From Burkholderiales bacterium (GTDB lineage: Bacteria; Pseudomonadota; Gammaproteobacteria; Burkholderiales; Burkholderiaceae_B): DNA of 64,000 nucleotides. The DNA lies in assembly GCA_021299735.1 (NCBI GenBank), contig JAJTEM010000014.1, positions 218,002 through 282,001 on the forward strand, read 5' to 3'. Made by a program: the position numbers and the translations under genes. Below, in pieces: positions 45,237-55,800 of this stretch. The notes under the pieces are model-generated. The model searched no databases. It saw only the letters and a program-made list of their open reading frames with translations, and was not told the DNA's origin. Each line of letters starts with the position of its first letter. Position 1 is the first letter of the stretch.

Positions 45237-45734
45237 ATGACTTGGCGCGGTTTTCGGGGTGCGGAACTGGCGTTCTGGGCAATTTGGCTCGGGGCTTTGT
45301 GGTTCATGGCCATTCTCGTTGCGCCGGGCTTGTTCAAATGGCTGCCTCGCCCTGAAGCAGGCTTGGTGGCCGGCAGGTTGTTTTACATGTTGGCCCTGTA
45401 TTCCCTGGTTAGCAGCGCAGTGTTGCTGGCCTTGTCGAATTTTGCAGGTGAATTGCGGGCAAGTTTGCGGCTTAGCGGTTTGATGGCCGTTATTTTGGCG
45501 GTTAGCGTGATCGAGCTGACCTGGCTTCAACCACACATGAACGCAATGCGCACCACAATGGCGGGTTTGCAAGGCGACGAGCTTGCCGCAATGCGCAGTC
45601 AGTTTGGCAATATGCACGCCATTTCAAGCGTGCTGTATTCCGTGAAAATGATTGGTGCGCTGGTGTGGGGCTTGAACCGTTTTGGTGTTAAAAAAGTGCA
45701 ACAAGCCGGTGTCGATTCCGAAGGCTTAACTTAG
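45237..45734 (+). CDS. DUF4149 membrane protein
   Basis: A 165-residue membrane protein with three to four hydrophobic segments (AFWAIWLGALWFMAILVAPG; LFYMLALYSLVSSAVLLALS; LSGLMAVILAVSVIELTWLQ) and the trailing HAISSVLYSVKMIGALVWGL. This matches DUF4149, a family of unknown function found beside greA and yhbY in beta-proteobacteria. AAGGAG lies 10 bases before the ATG. It is convergent with yhbY and overlaps it by 4 bases. Confidence 0.85.
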   Translation: MTWRGFRGAELAFWAIWLGALWFMAILVAPGLFKWLPRPEAGLVAGRLFYMLALYSLVSSAVLLALSNFAGELRASLRLSGLMAVILAVSVIELTWLQPHMNAMRTTMAGLQGDELAAMRSQFGNMHAISSVLYSVKMIGALVWGLNRFGVKKVQQAGVDSEGLT

Positions 45735-46102
45735 TCTTTGGAAACAAACTGACGCTTGGTTTGGCGTGGGCCTTTTGGCTTTGGTCGGCTTTTTGCTTTG
45801 GCTTTTTCAGAATCCTCTGCTTTCGGGCGAAAAAGAACCAACAGTTTGCCGATGTGTTGAACCAGTGCAGCGCCAGTTTCGTCGCAAATGGTTTGAGCGT
45901 ATTCAAGGCGTGCTTCCCTGTCATCACCAGCCACTCGTACTTTAATCAGGCCATGCGCATTCAGGTTCATGTCAATTTCTTTGATCACATTGGGTGTCAA
46001 GCCTTTGTCGCCAATCAAAACCACCGGATCCAATGCATGGGCCTGGGCTTTAAGCGCCTTTTTTTCGGCGGGTGTCAGGGTTACAGCTGTGGTGTCCGTC
46101 AT
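45731..46102 (-). CDS. yhbY: CRS1/YhbY domain RNA-binding protein
   Basis: A 123-residue protein. The CRS1-YhbY domain (LTPAEKKALKAQAHALDPVV, LIGDKGLTPNVIKEIDMNLN, AHGLIKVRVAG) is an RNA-binding fold with the GKGL-like loop (here GDKGL); YhbY associates with pre-50S ribosomal subunits. The C-terminal tail is Lys/Arg-rich. It is divergently arranged with rlmE, another 23S-rRNA-associated gene, with 28 bases between the two starts, so the two share a promoter region. Confidence 0.94.
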   Translation of the reverse strand: MTDTTAVTLTPAEKKALKAQAHALDPVVLIGDKGLTPNVIKEIDMNLNAHGLIKVRVAGDDREARLEYAQTICDETGAALVQHIGKLLVLFRPKAEDSEKAKAKSRPKPKGPRQTKRQFVSKD

Positions 46103-46130
46103 ATTAATTTTTCACTCGCTTGGGTAATCA

Positions 46131-46766
46131 GTGGCTAAAAAGAAAAAACTCAATAAAAACTGGTTGCATGACCACATCAACGACCCTTACGTGAAAATGG
46201 CCACGAATGCGGGTTATCGCGCCCGCGCAGCCTTCAAATTGAAGGAAATCGCCGAGCCGGAAGGGTTGTTGAAGCCGGGTATCAAGGTTGTCGACCTGGG
46301 CAGTGCGCCTGGAAGTTGGTCGCAAGTGCTTCGAGAGGCCTTGGTTGGGCCCGGTGGTGTCATCAATGGCCGTATTATCGCACTGGATCTGCTTCCAATG
46401 GAACCTATTGCGGGTGTTGAATTCATTCAAGGGGATTTTCGCGACGAAGCTGTGCTTGAGGACCTGAATCAACGACTGGGCGGAGAAAAGCTGGATTTGG
46501 TGGTTTCTGACATGGCGCCCAATCTTTCAGGGGTAGCTGCGGCGGATTCAGCCCGAATTGAGCATGTGTGTGAATTGGCGATCGATTTTGCATTGAATCA
46601 CTTGAAACCCAATGGGGCTCTGATTGTGAAGATTTTTCACGGGTCTTCTTACAGCAATATTGTGCACCAGATGAAGCAGGTGTTTAAAAGCGTATCGCCC
46701 CGCAAGCCAAAGGCCTCCCGAGACCGGTCTCGTGAAACCTTTTTGCTTTGCAAGGGTCTTAAATAG
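46131..46766 (+). CDS. rlmE: 23S rRNA 2'-O-ribose U2552 methyltransferase RlmE (FtsJ)
   Basis: A 211-residue methyltransferase with a Lys-rich N-terminus, [18 protein letters not shown], the SAM motif [34 protein letters not shown] and [13 protein letters not shown], and the catalytic K in [14 protein letters not shown]. It methylates U2552 of 23S rRNA late in large-subunit assembly. The usual partner ftsH is next. The start is GTG 46131. Confidence 0.97.
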   Translation: MAKKKKLNKNWLHDHINDPYVKMATNAGYRARAAFKLKEIAEPEGLLKPGIKVVDLGSAPGSWSQVLREALVGPGGVINGRIIALDLLPMEPIAGVEFIQGDFRDEAVLEDLNQRLGGEKLDLVVSDMAPNLSGVAAADSARIEHVCELAIDFALNHLKPNGALIVKIFHGSSYSNIVHQMKQVFKSVSPRKPKASRDRSRETFLLCKGLK

Positions 46767-46916
46767 GTATTTTGCAGCATCATGACCCAAGCGATTGCGA
46801 TTGTTAATGCACCTCATGAAATAGTGTGATGGCGTATTTCATTCGCTTGGGTTTAAAATGGACAACCTGCCCCTATTTTCTTAGAGTAGCGGCAGAGTCC
46901 TCGAGGAGAAGTGGCA

Positions 46917-48839
46917 TTGAATAATTCGTTTTCCAAAGCAGCAGTCTGGTTGGTTGTAGCGCTGGTGCTCTTTACTGTGTTTCGACAGTTTGAAGGGCAA
47001 CAGGTTCGCTCTAATGAAATGACCTATTCCGAGTTCATGCAAGATGCGCAAAACGGGCGCATCAAAAGCGTGGTTGTCGAAGGGCGTATAGTTCGCGCTT
47101 TGACCACAGATGACCGGGAGCGTGTGGTTTATTCCCCAGGCGACATCTGGATGGTGGGTGATCTGCTGAAGTACGGCGTGCAGGTGCGTGCCAAGCCGGA
47201 AGAAGAGCCTTCTTTCTTGATGACTCTGTTCGTCAGTTGGTTCCCAATGATCCTGTTGATCGGTGTATGGATTTTCTTCATGCGCCAAATGCAGGGCGGC
47301 GGCAAAGGTGGTGCGTTCAGCTTTGGCAAAAGCAAGGCCAAACTGTTGGACGAAAACACCAACCCCGTTACCTTTGCAGATGTGGCCGGGTGTGATGAAG
47401 CCAAGGAAGACGTACAGGAAATGGTCGATTTCCTGAAAGATCCCTCAAGATTCCAGAAGTTGGGCGGCCGAATTCCCCGTGGTGTGTTGATGGTGGGTTC
47501 CCCCGGTACGGGTAAAACCCTGCTGGCCAAGGCGATTGCGGGTGAAGCCAAGGTGCCGTTCTTCGCAATTTCCGGTTCCGATTTCGTTGAAATGTTTGTT
47601 GGTGTGGGTGCTGCCCGTGTTCGCGATATGTTCGAGCAGGCCAAAAAGCAGGCGCCTTGCATTATTTTCATCGACGAAATTGATGCTGTGGGCCGCCAGC
47701 GCGGTGCAGGTTTGGGCGGTGGCAACGACGAACGCGAACAAACCCTAAACCAGATGCTGGTTGAAATGGACGGTTTTTCAACCGACCAGGCGATTATTGT
47801 TATCGCGGCCACAAACCGGCCTGATGTGCTTGATCCAGCATTGCTGCGTCCTGGCCGTTTTGATCGACAGGTGGTTGTTGGTTTGCCGGATATACGCGGT
47901 CGTGAACAAATCTTGAAAGTACACATGCGAAAAATTCCAATGTCACCAGACGTGGATGCATCTGTGCTGGCCCGAGGTTGCCCCGGTTTTTCCGGTGCCG
48001 ACCTGGCTAACCTTGTGAACGAAGCCGCTTTGTTTGCCGCGCGCCGCAATGGCCGTGTGGTTGAAATGAACGATTTCGAAAAAGCCAAAGACAAGATCAT
48101 CATGGGTGCCGAGCGCCGCAGTATGGTAATGCCCGAAGAGGAACGCCGAAACACGGCGTACCATGAGTCGGGACACGCGGTGGTTGCCAAGTTGATGACA
48201 AAAACTGATCCTGTTCACAAAGTAACCATCATTCCCCGTGGCCGTGCTTTGGGTGTAACCATGCAGCTGCCTGAGGGTGACAGATACAGCATGGACAAGG
48301 AACGCATGCTGTGTACCATCGCGGTGTTGTTTGGTGGTCGTATTGCGGAAGAAATTTTCATGAACCAGATGACCACTGGCGCATCGAATGACTTTGAGCG
48401 TGCAACTGCGATTGCCCGCGACATGGTGACTCGTTACGGCATGACTGAAGCCCTCGGACCCATGGTGTATGCCGAGAACGAAGGTGAGGTATTCTTGGGC
48501 CGTTCAGTGACCAAGACCACGTCGATGTCAGAACAGACCATGCAGAAAGTGGACTCTGAAATTCGCAAAATTATTGACGAGCAGTACAAAGTGGCTTGGG
48601 ATATTCTGGACCAGAATCGTGACAAGGTTCACACCATGGCCAAGGCTTTGTTGGAGTGGGAAACGATTGATGCCGATCAAATCAATGACATCATGGACGG
48701 CAAGGATCCACGGCCACCTTCAACTGGGGGCAGCACACCACCCACCGGTGGAAGCCCGAGCTCCAGTGGCGGTAGTGGTGAGAAGGTAGCGCCTTCGCCC
48801 CAGCCTGCGCCTGCTGCGATGAGCGTGAAAGCAGATTAA
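46917..48839 (+). CDS. ftsH: ATP-dependent zinc metalloprotease FtsH
   Basis: About 640 residues. I prefer TTG 46917 to GTG 46911 because AGGAG (46904-46908) is 8 bases before it and the protein then begins [19 protein letters not shown]. Two transmembrane helices flank a periplasmic domain (second helix [20 protein letters not shown]). The AAA module has Walker [15 protein letters not shown], Walker [12 protein letters not shown] and the second region of homology [15 protein letters not shown]; the protease has HESGHAVV (near residue 415) with the third zinc ligand in a later D. It degrades membrane and regulatory proteins. A disordered Ser/Gly/Pro-rich tail ends the protein. rlmE-ftsH-folP-glmM is a widely conserved cluster. 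Confidence 0.97.
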   Translation: MNNSFSKAAVWLVVALVLFTVFRQFEGQQVRSNEMTYSEFMQDAQNGRIKSVVVEGRIVRALTTDDRERVVYSPGDIWMVGDLLKYGVQVRAKPEEEPSFLMTLFVSWFPMILLIGVWIFFMRQMQGGGKGGAFSFGKSKAKLLDENTNPVTFADVAGCDEAKEDVQEMVDFLKDPSRFQKLGGRIPRGVLMVGSPGTGKTLLAKAIAGEAKVPFFAISGSDFVEMFVGVGAARVRDMFEQAKKQAPCIIFIDEIDAVGRQRGAGLGGGNDEREQTLNQMLVEMDGFSTDQAIIVIAATNRPDVLDPALLRPGRFDRQVVVGLPDIRGREQILKVHMRKIPMSPDVDASVLARGCPGFSGADLANLVNEAALFAARRNGRVVEMNDFEKAKDKIIMGAERRSMVMPEEERRNTAYHESGHAVVAKLMTKTDPVHKVTIIPRGRALGVTMQLPEGDRYSMDKERMLCTIAVLFGGRIAEEIFMNQMTTGASNDFERATAIARDMVTRYGMTEALGPMVYAENEGEVFLGRSVTKTTSMSEQTMQKVDSEIRKIIDEQYKVAWDILDQNRDKVHTMAKALLEWETIDADQINDIMDGKDPRPPSTGGSTPPTGGSPSSSGGSGEKVAPSPQPAPAAMSVKAD

Positions 48840-48862
48840 ACGCTGCCGGGTTTGTTAAACAG

Positions 48863-48896
48863 AAAGCCGTTGGTTTTGCGACCAGCGGCTTTTTTT
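48863..48896 (+). terminator. Intrinsic terminator after ftsH
   Basis: AAAGCCGTTGGT, loop TTTGCG, ACCAGCGGCTTT with one G-T pair, then TTTT. It ends the rlmE-ftsH transcript, so folP needs its own promoter. Confidence 0.9.
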
Positions 48897-48899
48897 ATG

Positions 48900-49448
48900 G
48901 GCTTCTTGCGGCGCGGTGGCGTTTTGGTTGAGGCTTGGGTGCTGAGTCGGCACGGCTTATCGAGTTTGCAATGGTGCTTTACGAGCCTTGGGTGCCAAGT
49001 CAGCATGCCTCAGCAATGCTTCTAATCCGGCTTGATGCTTCTGGCTTGGGGCATGCGAAACGCTTATGCGTCTTCGCATCGGTTCCCGGTGGAACCGCCC
49101 CGCGCTGCGAAGCCGCCGGGAAGCCTTGCAAAGCCGGCAAGCTGATCCATCACCCAAGCCTCGTTTGCGCCATCGCCTACGCCGGAGCTGGAGCCAGCGC
49201 GCTCAGGTTGCAATACCCTCGCAGCGCCGATCAAGAAAACCTGCCCTTGGTGTTGAATTCACCGTCCGTTCGGCAAGGCCGAAAGCGCAGCCCGCCCGCT
49301 GTTTAGCGGGTGCGCTTAGGGCGGTTAATCAGCAACAAGGGGGTATTCAGGTTTTCTGGCGCTAGAGGGTATGCACCTGAGCAAGCCAGGCAAGCGGCCA
49401 TCAAGCTTTGCCGTAAAATAGTATGAACAGCAACTCACAAGGCAACAC
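48900..49448. other. Structured non-coding stretch between ftsH and folP (about 550 bases)
   Basis: No credible gene is visible in this GC-rich stretch; short frames here are Arg/Pro/Ser-rich and lack ribosome sites. It is rich in inverted repeats: GAGGCTTGGGTG (48930-48941) pairs exactly with CACCCAAGCCTC (49151-49162), enclosing about 210 bases; an imperfect second copy of the first arm occurs as GAGCCTTGGGTGCC near 48986; and local hairpins include GGTTC...GAACC and CCCGC...GCGGG. The layout resembles an unannotated structured RNA. I could not match it to RNase P, tmRNA, 6S or SRP RNA. Confidence 0.5.
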
Positions 49449-50285
49449 ATGGTTCGCATTTGGAAAGCAGGTCGTTTCGAACTTACCTACACCCACGGCA
49501 AACCTTTGATTATGGGTATTGTGAATGTAACGCCCGATTCATTTTCTGATGGTGGCCGATACAACCAAACCAGCCTGGCCATTGAGCATGCCCGCAAGCT
49601 GGTAGAGCAGGGCGCGCAAATTCTGGACATTGGAGGGGAGTCTACCCGCCCCGGTTCTCAGGGCGTTACTGCTGAAGAAGAATGGGCGCGCGTTGCTGAG
49701 GTACTCAAAGAATTAATCAGCTGGAATGTGCCCGTGTCCATCGACACCATGAAGGTCGATGTCATGGCTCGTGCAGTTGATTTGGGTGTGGACATTTTGA
49801 ACGATGTGAACGGTTTTCGTGATGCGGGTGCAGAACAAGTGCTTGCACAATCGAACGCTGGTGCGGTGGTGATGCACATGCAAGGCGAGCCACGCACCAT
49901 GCAAAATGCGCCGCAGTACAGCAATGTGGTCAGCGATGTAGAGGCTTTTTTGAATCAACGCCTGGTGGCGCTTGAGCAGTTGGGAGTGCAGGCAAGCCGC
50001 ATTCTGATCGATCCAGGTTTTGGTTTTGGCAAAACGCTGCAGCACAATATTGATTTGTTGAAAGCGACTTCCTTGTTTTCTACCTTGGGTGCCGGGGTTT
50101 TGGTGGGTGTTTCACGAAAGCGCATGATCGCTGAATTAACAGGGCAAGCCGACCCTGCCTTGCGAACAGCGGGTTCAGTTGCAGCTGCCACTTATGCTGC
50201 GCAACAAGGTGCCGCTGTTTTGCGTGTTCACGATGTGCGTGAAACTGTGGAAGCTTTGAAAGTGACCTTCGCTTTGAGCCAATAA
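49449..50285 (+). CDS. folP: Dihydropteroate synthase
   Basis: A 278-residue TIM-barrel enzyme. The two signatures are IMGIVNVTPDSFSDGGRYN and ILDIGGESTRPGSQGVTAEE. Others are DTMKVDVMARAVDLGVDILN, GAVVMHMQGEPRTMQ, LIDPGFGFGKTLQHNIDLLK and LVGVSRKRMIAELTG. It makes 7,8-dihydropteroate from p-aminobenzoate in folate synthesis. Its final codon overlaps the start of the next gene (TAATG), so the two are translationally coupled. Confidence 0.97.
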   Translation: MVRIWKAGRFELTYTHGKPLIMGIVNVTPDSFSDGGRYNQTSLAIEHARKLVEQGAQILDIGGESTRPGSQGVTAEEEWARVAEVLKELISWNVPVSIDTMKVDVMARAVDLGVDILNDVNGFRDAGAEQVLAQSNAGAVVMHMQGEPRTMQNAPQYSNVVSDVEAFLNQRLVALEQLGVQASRILIDPGFGFGKTLQHNIDLLKATSLFSTLGAGVLVGVSRKRMIAELTGQADPALRTAGSVAAATYAAQQGAAVLRVHDVRETVEALKVTFALSQ

Positions 50286-51271
50286 TGCGGGTCACTGGCG
50301 CATTTAAGTTTCCCTCGATTTTTGTGAGCGTTGCAGCGTACTGCGAACCTCACCTGTATTTGACCATTCATCAGCTTTTTGCAAAAGCCACATACCCGCA
50401 GCGAATACATGTGGGATTGGTTGATCAGTCCGAGCAATTAAACCCGGCCTGGTTAAGTCAGTTTCCGGCGCGCAAGAATATCTCTTATGTGGGCGTGTCG
50501 CCTGTGGATTCTCGTGGGGTCAGCTGGGCGCGGTCTATCGCGTTTTCGCTTTACGATGATCAGGACTATTTGCTTCAAATTGATTCCCATACCCTGTTTG
50601 ATCAGGGTTGGGATGAGCTGCTGATTCAACAAATACAACAATTAACAAGCACGCACCCCAAGCCCTTGATAAGCACTTACCCTCCAGGTTTCAGGTTTGA
50701 CGAACAGGGTAGGGCGGTGGCAGACGAACCTTTGAAATCGGACGAGGTGTTTTTTATAGAGCGCGACCCCGGCTGCGAGTTGAGCGCTGACCGGGCTGTG
50801 CTGCTCTTTAGGGTGGTTCGTAAACAGGCTGCGCAGCCTGAAATTACACACCTTCCGGGATTTCATGTGGCTGCGGGGTTTTTGTTCACCACCGGCGAAT
50901 TGATTCAGCAGGTACCTTACGACCCCTACCTGTACTTCCGGGGAGAGGAGCAAAGCCTTTCCCTGCGAGCGCATGCAAAGGGTTACCAGGTATTTCACCC
51001 CAGGCACAATCTGATTCCCTTGTATCACCTGTATAAACAGCAAGGTGAGGATTGCGAGACTCTACACTGGCACCCCGGCATGGATGCGCGGCGACAAAAA
51101 ACTTTTGGCTGGTTGCAACAAAGGTCCAATGAGCGCGTTAATGCCTTGTTCACTCCCGGTTCGAATTTGGGTGTGTATGGCATTGACAACCCCGCGTATC
51201 TCGAAAGCTTTTGTAAATTAAGCGGGATTGATTACCTTGGGCGCACCACGGTTCCCGTAAAATCAAGTTAA
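50285..51271 (+). CDS. GlcNAc-transferase-like glycosyltransferase (PF11397-type)
   Basis: A 328-residue protein whose layout matches the family of bacterial and eukaryotic glycosyltransferases typified by the Skp1 GlcNAc transferase: SIFVSVAAYCEPHLYLTIHQ, HVGLVDQSEQLNP, SRGVSWARSIAFSLYDDQDY, then LLQIDSHTLFDQGWDELLIQ, where D-S-H replaces the usual DSH/DxD metal motif, and a downstream FHVAAGFLFTTGELIQQVPY and YFRGEEQSLSLRAHAKGY. It probably transfers a sugar to a cell-surface or protein target. It sits between folP (1-base overlap) and glmM (28 bases), and glmM makes the GlcNAc precursor. Confidence 0.82.
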   Translation: MRVTGAFKFPSIFVSVAAYCEPHLYLTIHQLFAKATYPQRIHVGLVDQSEQLNPAWLSQFPARKNISYVGVSPVDSRGVSWARSIAFSLYDDQDYLLQIDSHTLFDQGWDELLIQQIQQLTSTHPKPLISTYPPGFRFDEQGRAVADEPLKSDEVFFIERDPGCELSADRAVLLFRVVRKQAAQPEITHLPGFHVAAGFLFTTGELIQQVPYDPYLYFRGEEQSLSLRAHAKGYQVFHPRHNLIPLYHLYKQQGEDCETLHWHPGMDARRQKTFGWLQQRSNERVNALFTPGSNLGVYGIDNPAYLESFCKLSGIDYLGRTTVPVKSS

Positions 51272-51298
51272 CAAAACATTCACTTATTGCAGATATCA

Positions 51299-52651
51299 AT
51301 GAGCAGACAATATTTCGGTACTGATGGCATTCGCGGCACAGTGGGGCAAAACCCAATGGTTCCCGATTTTGTGTTGCGTTTGGGACAAGCCGCGGGAACG
51401 GTTTTGGCCAAATACGAAGGCGATGGAAGGCGCCCAAGGGTTTTGATTGGCAAAGACACCCGCGTAAGTGGCTATTTGCTGGAAAGCTGTCTTGAAGCGG
51501 GTTTTACCTCCGTGGGTGTTGATGTAGTCATGGTTGGCCCCATGCCTACAGCTGGCGTGGCTTATTTGGCACGCGCTTTGAGCATGTCGGCAGGTGTGGT
51601 GATCAGTGCGTCGCACAACCCATACCAGGACAATGGCATCAAGTTTTTTTCAGGTGAGGGTACAAAACTGCCCGATGCATGGGAAATGGAAATTGAAGCC
51701 CAGCTGGCGTTGAATGCGCCTTGCAAGTCGTCTGAAGAATTGGGCAAAGCCAAGCGCCTGAACGACGCGGCAGGCCGCTATATTGAGTTTTGCAAGGGAA
51801 CGTTTCCCCGCGATAAACACTTGCGTGGCTTAAAAATTGTAGTGGATTGTGCCAACGGCGCTGCTTATCAAATAGCACCTGCTGTGTTCCGTGAACTGGG
51901 GGCCGATGTGGTGGTGCTTGCTGATCAACCTGATGGCTTGAACATTAACCGCGGCGTGGGTGCTACTTACCCCGACTTTGTTGCCAGGGCCGTGTATGAA
52001 CACAAGGCCGATTACGGTTTTGCACTGGATGGCGATGCCGACAGGCTTATTTGCGTAGATGGCAGTGGCAGAATTTACAACGGCGATGAGTTGTTGTTTG
52101 CCCTAGTGGCCGAGCGCTTGCACATGCAGGGCAAGGTAGATGGTGTGGTAGGTACTTTGATGAGTAACCTTGGGCTTGAACTGGCCTTGAAGACGTTGAA
52201 TGTAGGTTTTGAGCGCGCCAAGGTGGGTGATCGTTATGTGTTTGAAAAACTGCAGGCCAAGGGCTGGCAGTTGGGTGGCGAAAGTTCAGGGCACTTGTTG
52301 GTTCTTGATCGCCATTCCACGGGCGATGGCATTGTAAGCGCCTTGCAAGTGCTGCGTGCGGTGCGCAATTTGGGGATGCCCCTTGCCGATATTTTGAAGC
52401 CTGTGGCGATGCTGCCGCAGGTGCTTAAAAACGCTCGTTTGCCTGTGGGATACGATTGGGCCAATGATGTGAAGGTGCAGGGTGTGTGTGAGGCTGTGAA
52501 AGCTGAGCTTGGCAGCCAGGGCCGTTTGTTGATTCGTCCTTCCGGTACTGAACCGGTGCTGCGCGTGATGGTTGAAACCGCGGATAGGCATATTGCTGAC
52601 CGTTTGGTAGATCAAATATTGGATGCACTACCTTCAGTGAGTTCGCAGTGA
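51299..52651 (+). CDS. glmM: Phosphoglucosamine mutase
   Basis: 450 residues from ATG 51299 ([20 protein letters not shown]). The phosphoserine loop is [20 protein letters not shown], the metal loop [20 protein letters not shown], the sugar loop [20 protein letters not shown] and the phosphate-binding tail [16 protein letters not shown]. It converts glucosamine-6-phosphate to glucosamine-1-phosphate for UDP-GlcNAc synthesis. ftsH-folP-glmM synteny confirms identity. Confidence 0.98.
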   Translation: MSRQYFGTDGIRGTVGQNPMVPDFVLRLGQAAGTVLAKYEGDGRRPRVLIGKDTRVSGYLLESCLEAGFTSVGVDVVMVGPMPTAGVAYLARALSMSAGVVISASHNPYQDNGIKFFSGEGTKLPDAWEMEIEAQLALNAPCKSSEELGKAKRLNDAAGRYIEFCKGTFPRDKHLRGLKIVVDCANGAAYQIAPAVFRELGADVVVLADQPDGLNINRGVGATYPDFVARAVYEHKADYGFALDGDADRLICVDGSGRIYNGDELLFALVAERLHMQGKVDGVVGTLMSNLGLELALKTLNVGFERAKVGDRYVFEKLQAKGWQLGGESSGHLLVLDRHSTGDGIVSALQVLRAVRNLGMPLADILKPVAMLPQVLKNARLPVGYDWANDVKVQGVCEAVKAELGSQGRLLIRPSGTEPVLRVMVETADRHIADRLVDQILDALPSVSSQ

Positions 52652-52786
52652 AATGAATTACCGACCTACCTGATAAAAGTGACAAATATTCATTAAAGCG
52701 AAATTTTTTATAGTAATTTTGTCGTAGTTAAATCTCTGTCTACTAGCTTTAGTTAGAGATTAAAGCTGTAGCCATGAATCCGAGCC

Positions 52787-52810
52787 TAATTCTTGTCGGT
52801 ATAAGAATTA
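52787..52810. promoter_or_regulatory. Perfect 8-bp palindrome upstream of the large repeat protein
   Basis: TAATTCTT, loop GTCGGTAT, AAGAATTA, centred about 40 bases before the GTG start at 52839. It could be an operator or a leader hairpin. The 190-base gap after glmM is otherwise AT-rich without a clear consensus promoter. Confidence 0.45.
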
Positions 52811-52838
52811 TTACAAACGTACAAGACTCGAGGTTCAT

Positions 52839-55800
52839 GTGATTCATCCTTCTTCTTCCTCCCCTTCTGTTGCCCCAGCCAAGTCGCTGGTGGTGAATCG
52901 CAACGGAGAAATTAGCCAATACCCGCCTGGGCAGGTTTTAAAGGCAGGCGATATTGTGATGAACAATGGCTCTCAGGCTATTAAGGTTGCGCAGCTTGGC
53001 CTAACAGGTCAGGCCACCGTTGCGACGCTTGCATTCGGCGATGCGGTTGAAATGCGTGTGGTTGGCAATGAACTGAAAATGGTGGCATTAAGCGAGAAGA
53101 TCGAACTGGTTCAAGCTGAAGCGACTACAGCGAGTGACGCTGTAGTGGTATCGGAAGCAGAGGCTGGTGCTGCGGTTGCTGGCGCTGAAACTACAACCAC
53201 CAGTGGCCTGTTTGGCGCTGCTGCCGGTTTGGGTGGCGGTGGTTTGTTGGCTGCTTCTGCAGGAGTTGTTGGCGTAGGTGTTGCATTGGCAGGTGAAAGT
53301 GACGACACTGCGGTTGCCGCTGGTGGACGAACTACACCCAGTGAAGCTGACCTCGATGGTGACGGTGTGCCGAATGATGAAGACACAGACGCCAATGGTG
53401 ATGGCCTGTACGACCCCACATTTTCTCGGGATGGCAAAACATTGAACGCAGCGCGAGCTGACGATTTCGATGGTGACGGTATTAAGGACGATGAAGATGC
53501 TGACGATGACAACAACGGTATTTCCGATGAAGACCAAGGGCCGATTGGTGAAGTCAGCGACGAAAACATGGACGGTGATGCGTCTCCCGATGATTTGGAC
53601 ACCGATGACAACAACAACGGTGTAAACGATCAGCGTGAGGACCCACTGGGCCGGGCCACCGACAACCCCGATGGTGACGTATTGCGCGCCAATGATGATC
53701 GTGATTCCAACAATGACGGCGTTTATGACAACGGCACGACCAATGATGCGGATGGGGATGGGCGTGTTGATTCCGTAGACCAAGATGATGATGGTGACGG
53801 TGTTCTGGATGTTGCGGACACAGACCGTAACAACAATGGCGTTGCAGACAATATTGAGTCTGTCGGTCCGAATGCGGATGGCGATAGCTTGGCCGATACA
53901 TTTGATTCTGATGATCAAAACGATGGTGTGAACGATGAGGCCAATCAAACAGCCTTGGCACGTGGTGCCAGCGCAGACACCGACAAAGACGGTTTGGCTG
54001 ACGAGTTCGATACCGATGACAACAATGATGGTCGGTACGATTCAGATGTATCTTCGGATGGAAAAAACCTGAATTCAGCCCGCACCAACGACAAGGATGG
54101 TGACGGCCTCCTTGATGATGTTGATACCGACGATGACAACAACGGTATTTCTGATGATGAACAAAATTTGCGCGATGACAACGGCGCATTAAAACCGAAT
54201 GAAGACCGTGATCAGTTGGCTGACGATGTGGATGAGGATTCCGACAACGATGGCCTGAACGATTCGCAAAATGCTGCTGCAATTACGGCCAGTGGCGATG
54301 CAGATGGTGATGGTATTGCCAACGTATTTGACACCGACGATCAAAATGATGGTTTTTATGACGATGATGTTTCCGATGATGGCTTGACTCTGCGTGATGC
54401 GAAACCTGGTGATGCAGATGGTGACGGTATGCCCGATGCCGAGGATTCCGACAAAGACAATAACGGCATTGATGACAATGTGCGCGGTGGTGCCGACGAC
54501 GACGGCGATGGCCTGACCAACGACCGTGACCTGGACGATGACAACAACGGTATTTACGACAACGGCAGCATTGATGACGCCGACAATGACGGTGTGAGAG
54601 ATCAAGCCGACACCGATGCGGACAACGATGGTATTGCCGATACCGACGACACAGATTTCAACAACAACGGTGTGGTGGATGGCACCAATGAAGTTGAATT
54701 GGGCGTTGAAACGGCTGGTAACACCGATGGTGATTACTTGCAGAGTGGTGACCCCACCAAGCCTGCTGATGCACCCGAAAATGCGGGCCGTGATACCGAC
54801 AACGAAAATGATGGTATCAACGACCGGGCCAATTTCCTTGCAATCAAGAAATCAAGCGATGACGTTGACCAAGACGGAATTGCCAATCAGTTTGACACCG
54901 ACGATGACAACGATGGTCGCTACGACAAAGACGTTTCAGATGACGGGAAAACTTTGCGAGCTGCCAGAGAAGGTGATGCAGACGGTGATGGCATCAAGGA
55001 CGATCTGGATTCCGACGACGACAACAACGGCGTGAGTGATGAAGACCAGCGCGCCACAGATGCAGATGGTGTTGCACGCCCCAATCAGGATGGCGATTTG
55101 CTGCCTGATTCACAGGATGAGGATATTGAGAACGACGGTATCAATGACGACGCCAACAGTGCATTGATTACCAGTGACAATCCAGCCACACCCGCCAATG
55201 AGGCGTCGGGTGACCGGGATGGTGATGGTATTGCTGACCGTTTTGACAGCGATGATGACAACGACGGTAAGTACGATGACGACGTATCCAGCGATGGTAT
55301 TCGCCTGGATGCAGGTACTGCTGGCGACTTCGATGGCGATGGTATTCCCGATGCGGAAGACAGCGACTTCGACAACAACGGTGCGCCTGATCAAGACACG
55401 CCAGACACCGACTTTGACGATGACGGCGTTGAAGATGCGGTTGACACAGACGATAACAATGATGGTGTGTATGACAATGGCACCCTGGACGATGCAGACG
55501 GTGATGGAGCCAAGGACGACATGGACAACAACGACGACAACGATGAGTTGGCCGATCGTTTGACGCGCCCGGATGGTAGCGTGGTTGTTGATACCGATCG
55601 CAATAACAACGGTGTGGATAACAACCGCGAATCTGAATTGGGTGAAACACAAAACAACCGCGATGGTGATTACCTGCTGGATGCAGACGACACTGACGAT
55701 ACCAATGACGGTATTGATGATGAACGCAACAGTTTGGCCTTGCAGCGCCCGGATTCTGATGATGATGGCGATGGTATTGCCAACCGCTTTGACACCGATG

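Noticed and set aside
47129..48190. Long minus-strand open frame opposite ftsH (353 residues)
   Set aside because: It is antisense to the conserved AAA and protease motifs of FtsH, is Ser/Arg/Pro-rich, and has no ribosome site or known motif.
49066..49365. Arg/Pro-rich 99-residue frame in the ftsH-folP gap
   Set aside because: No ribosome site, extreme composition and overlap with the hairpin-rich stretch.
48900..49448. RNase P RNA, tmRNA or 6S RNA in the ftsH-folP gap
   Set aside because: None of the signature blocks I would expect (GAGGAAAGTCC for RNase P; a tag-coding frame and tRNA-like ends for tmRNA) could be seen on either strand.
53088..53948. Minus-strand frame of 286 residues opposite the Asp-repeat protein
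   Set aside because: The Ile/Val-rich repetitive product is simply the complement of GAT/GAC/AAC repeats. Similar shadow frames occur all along the array.
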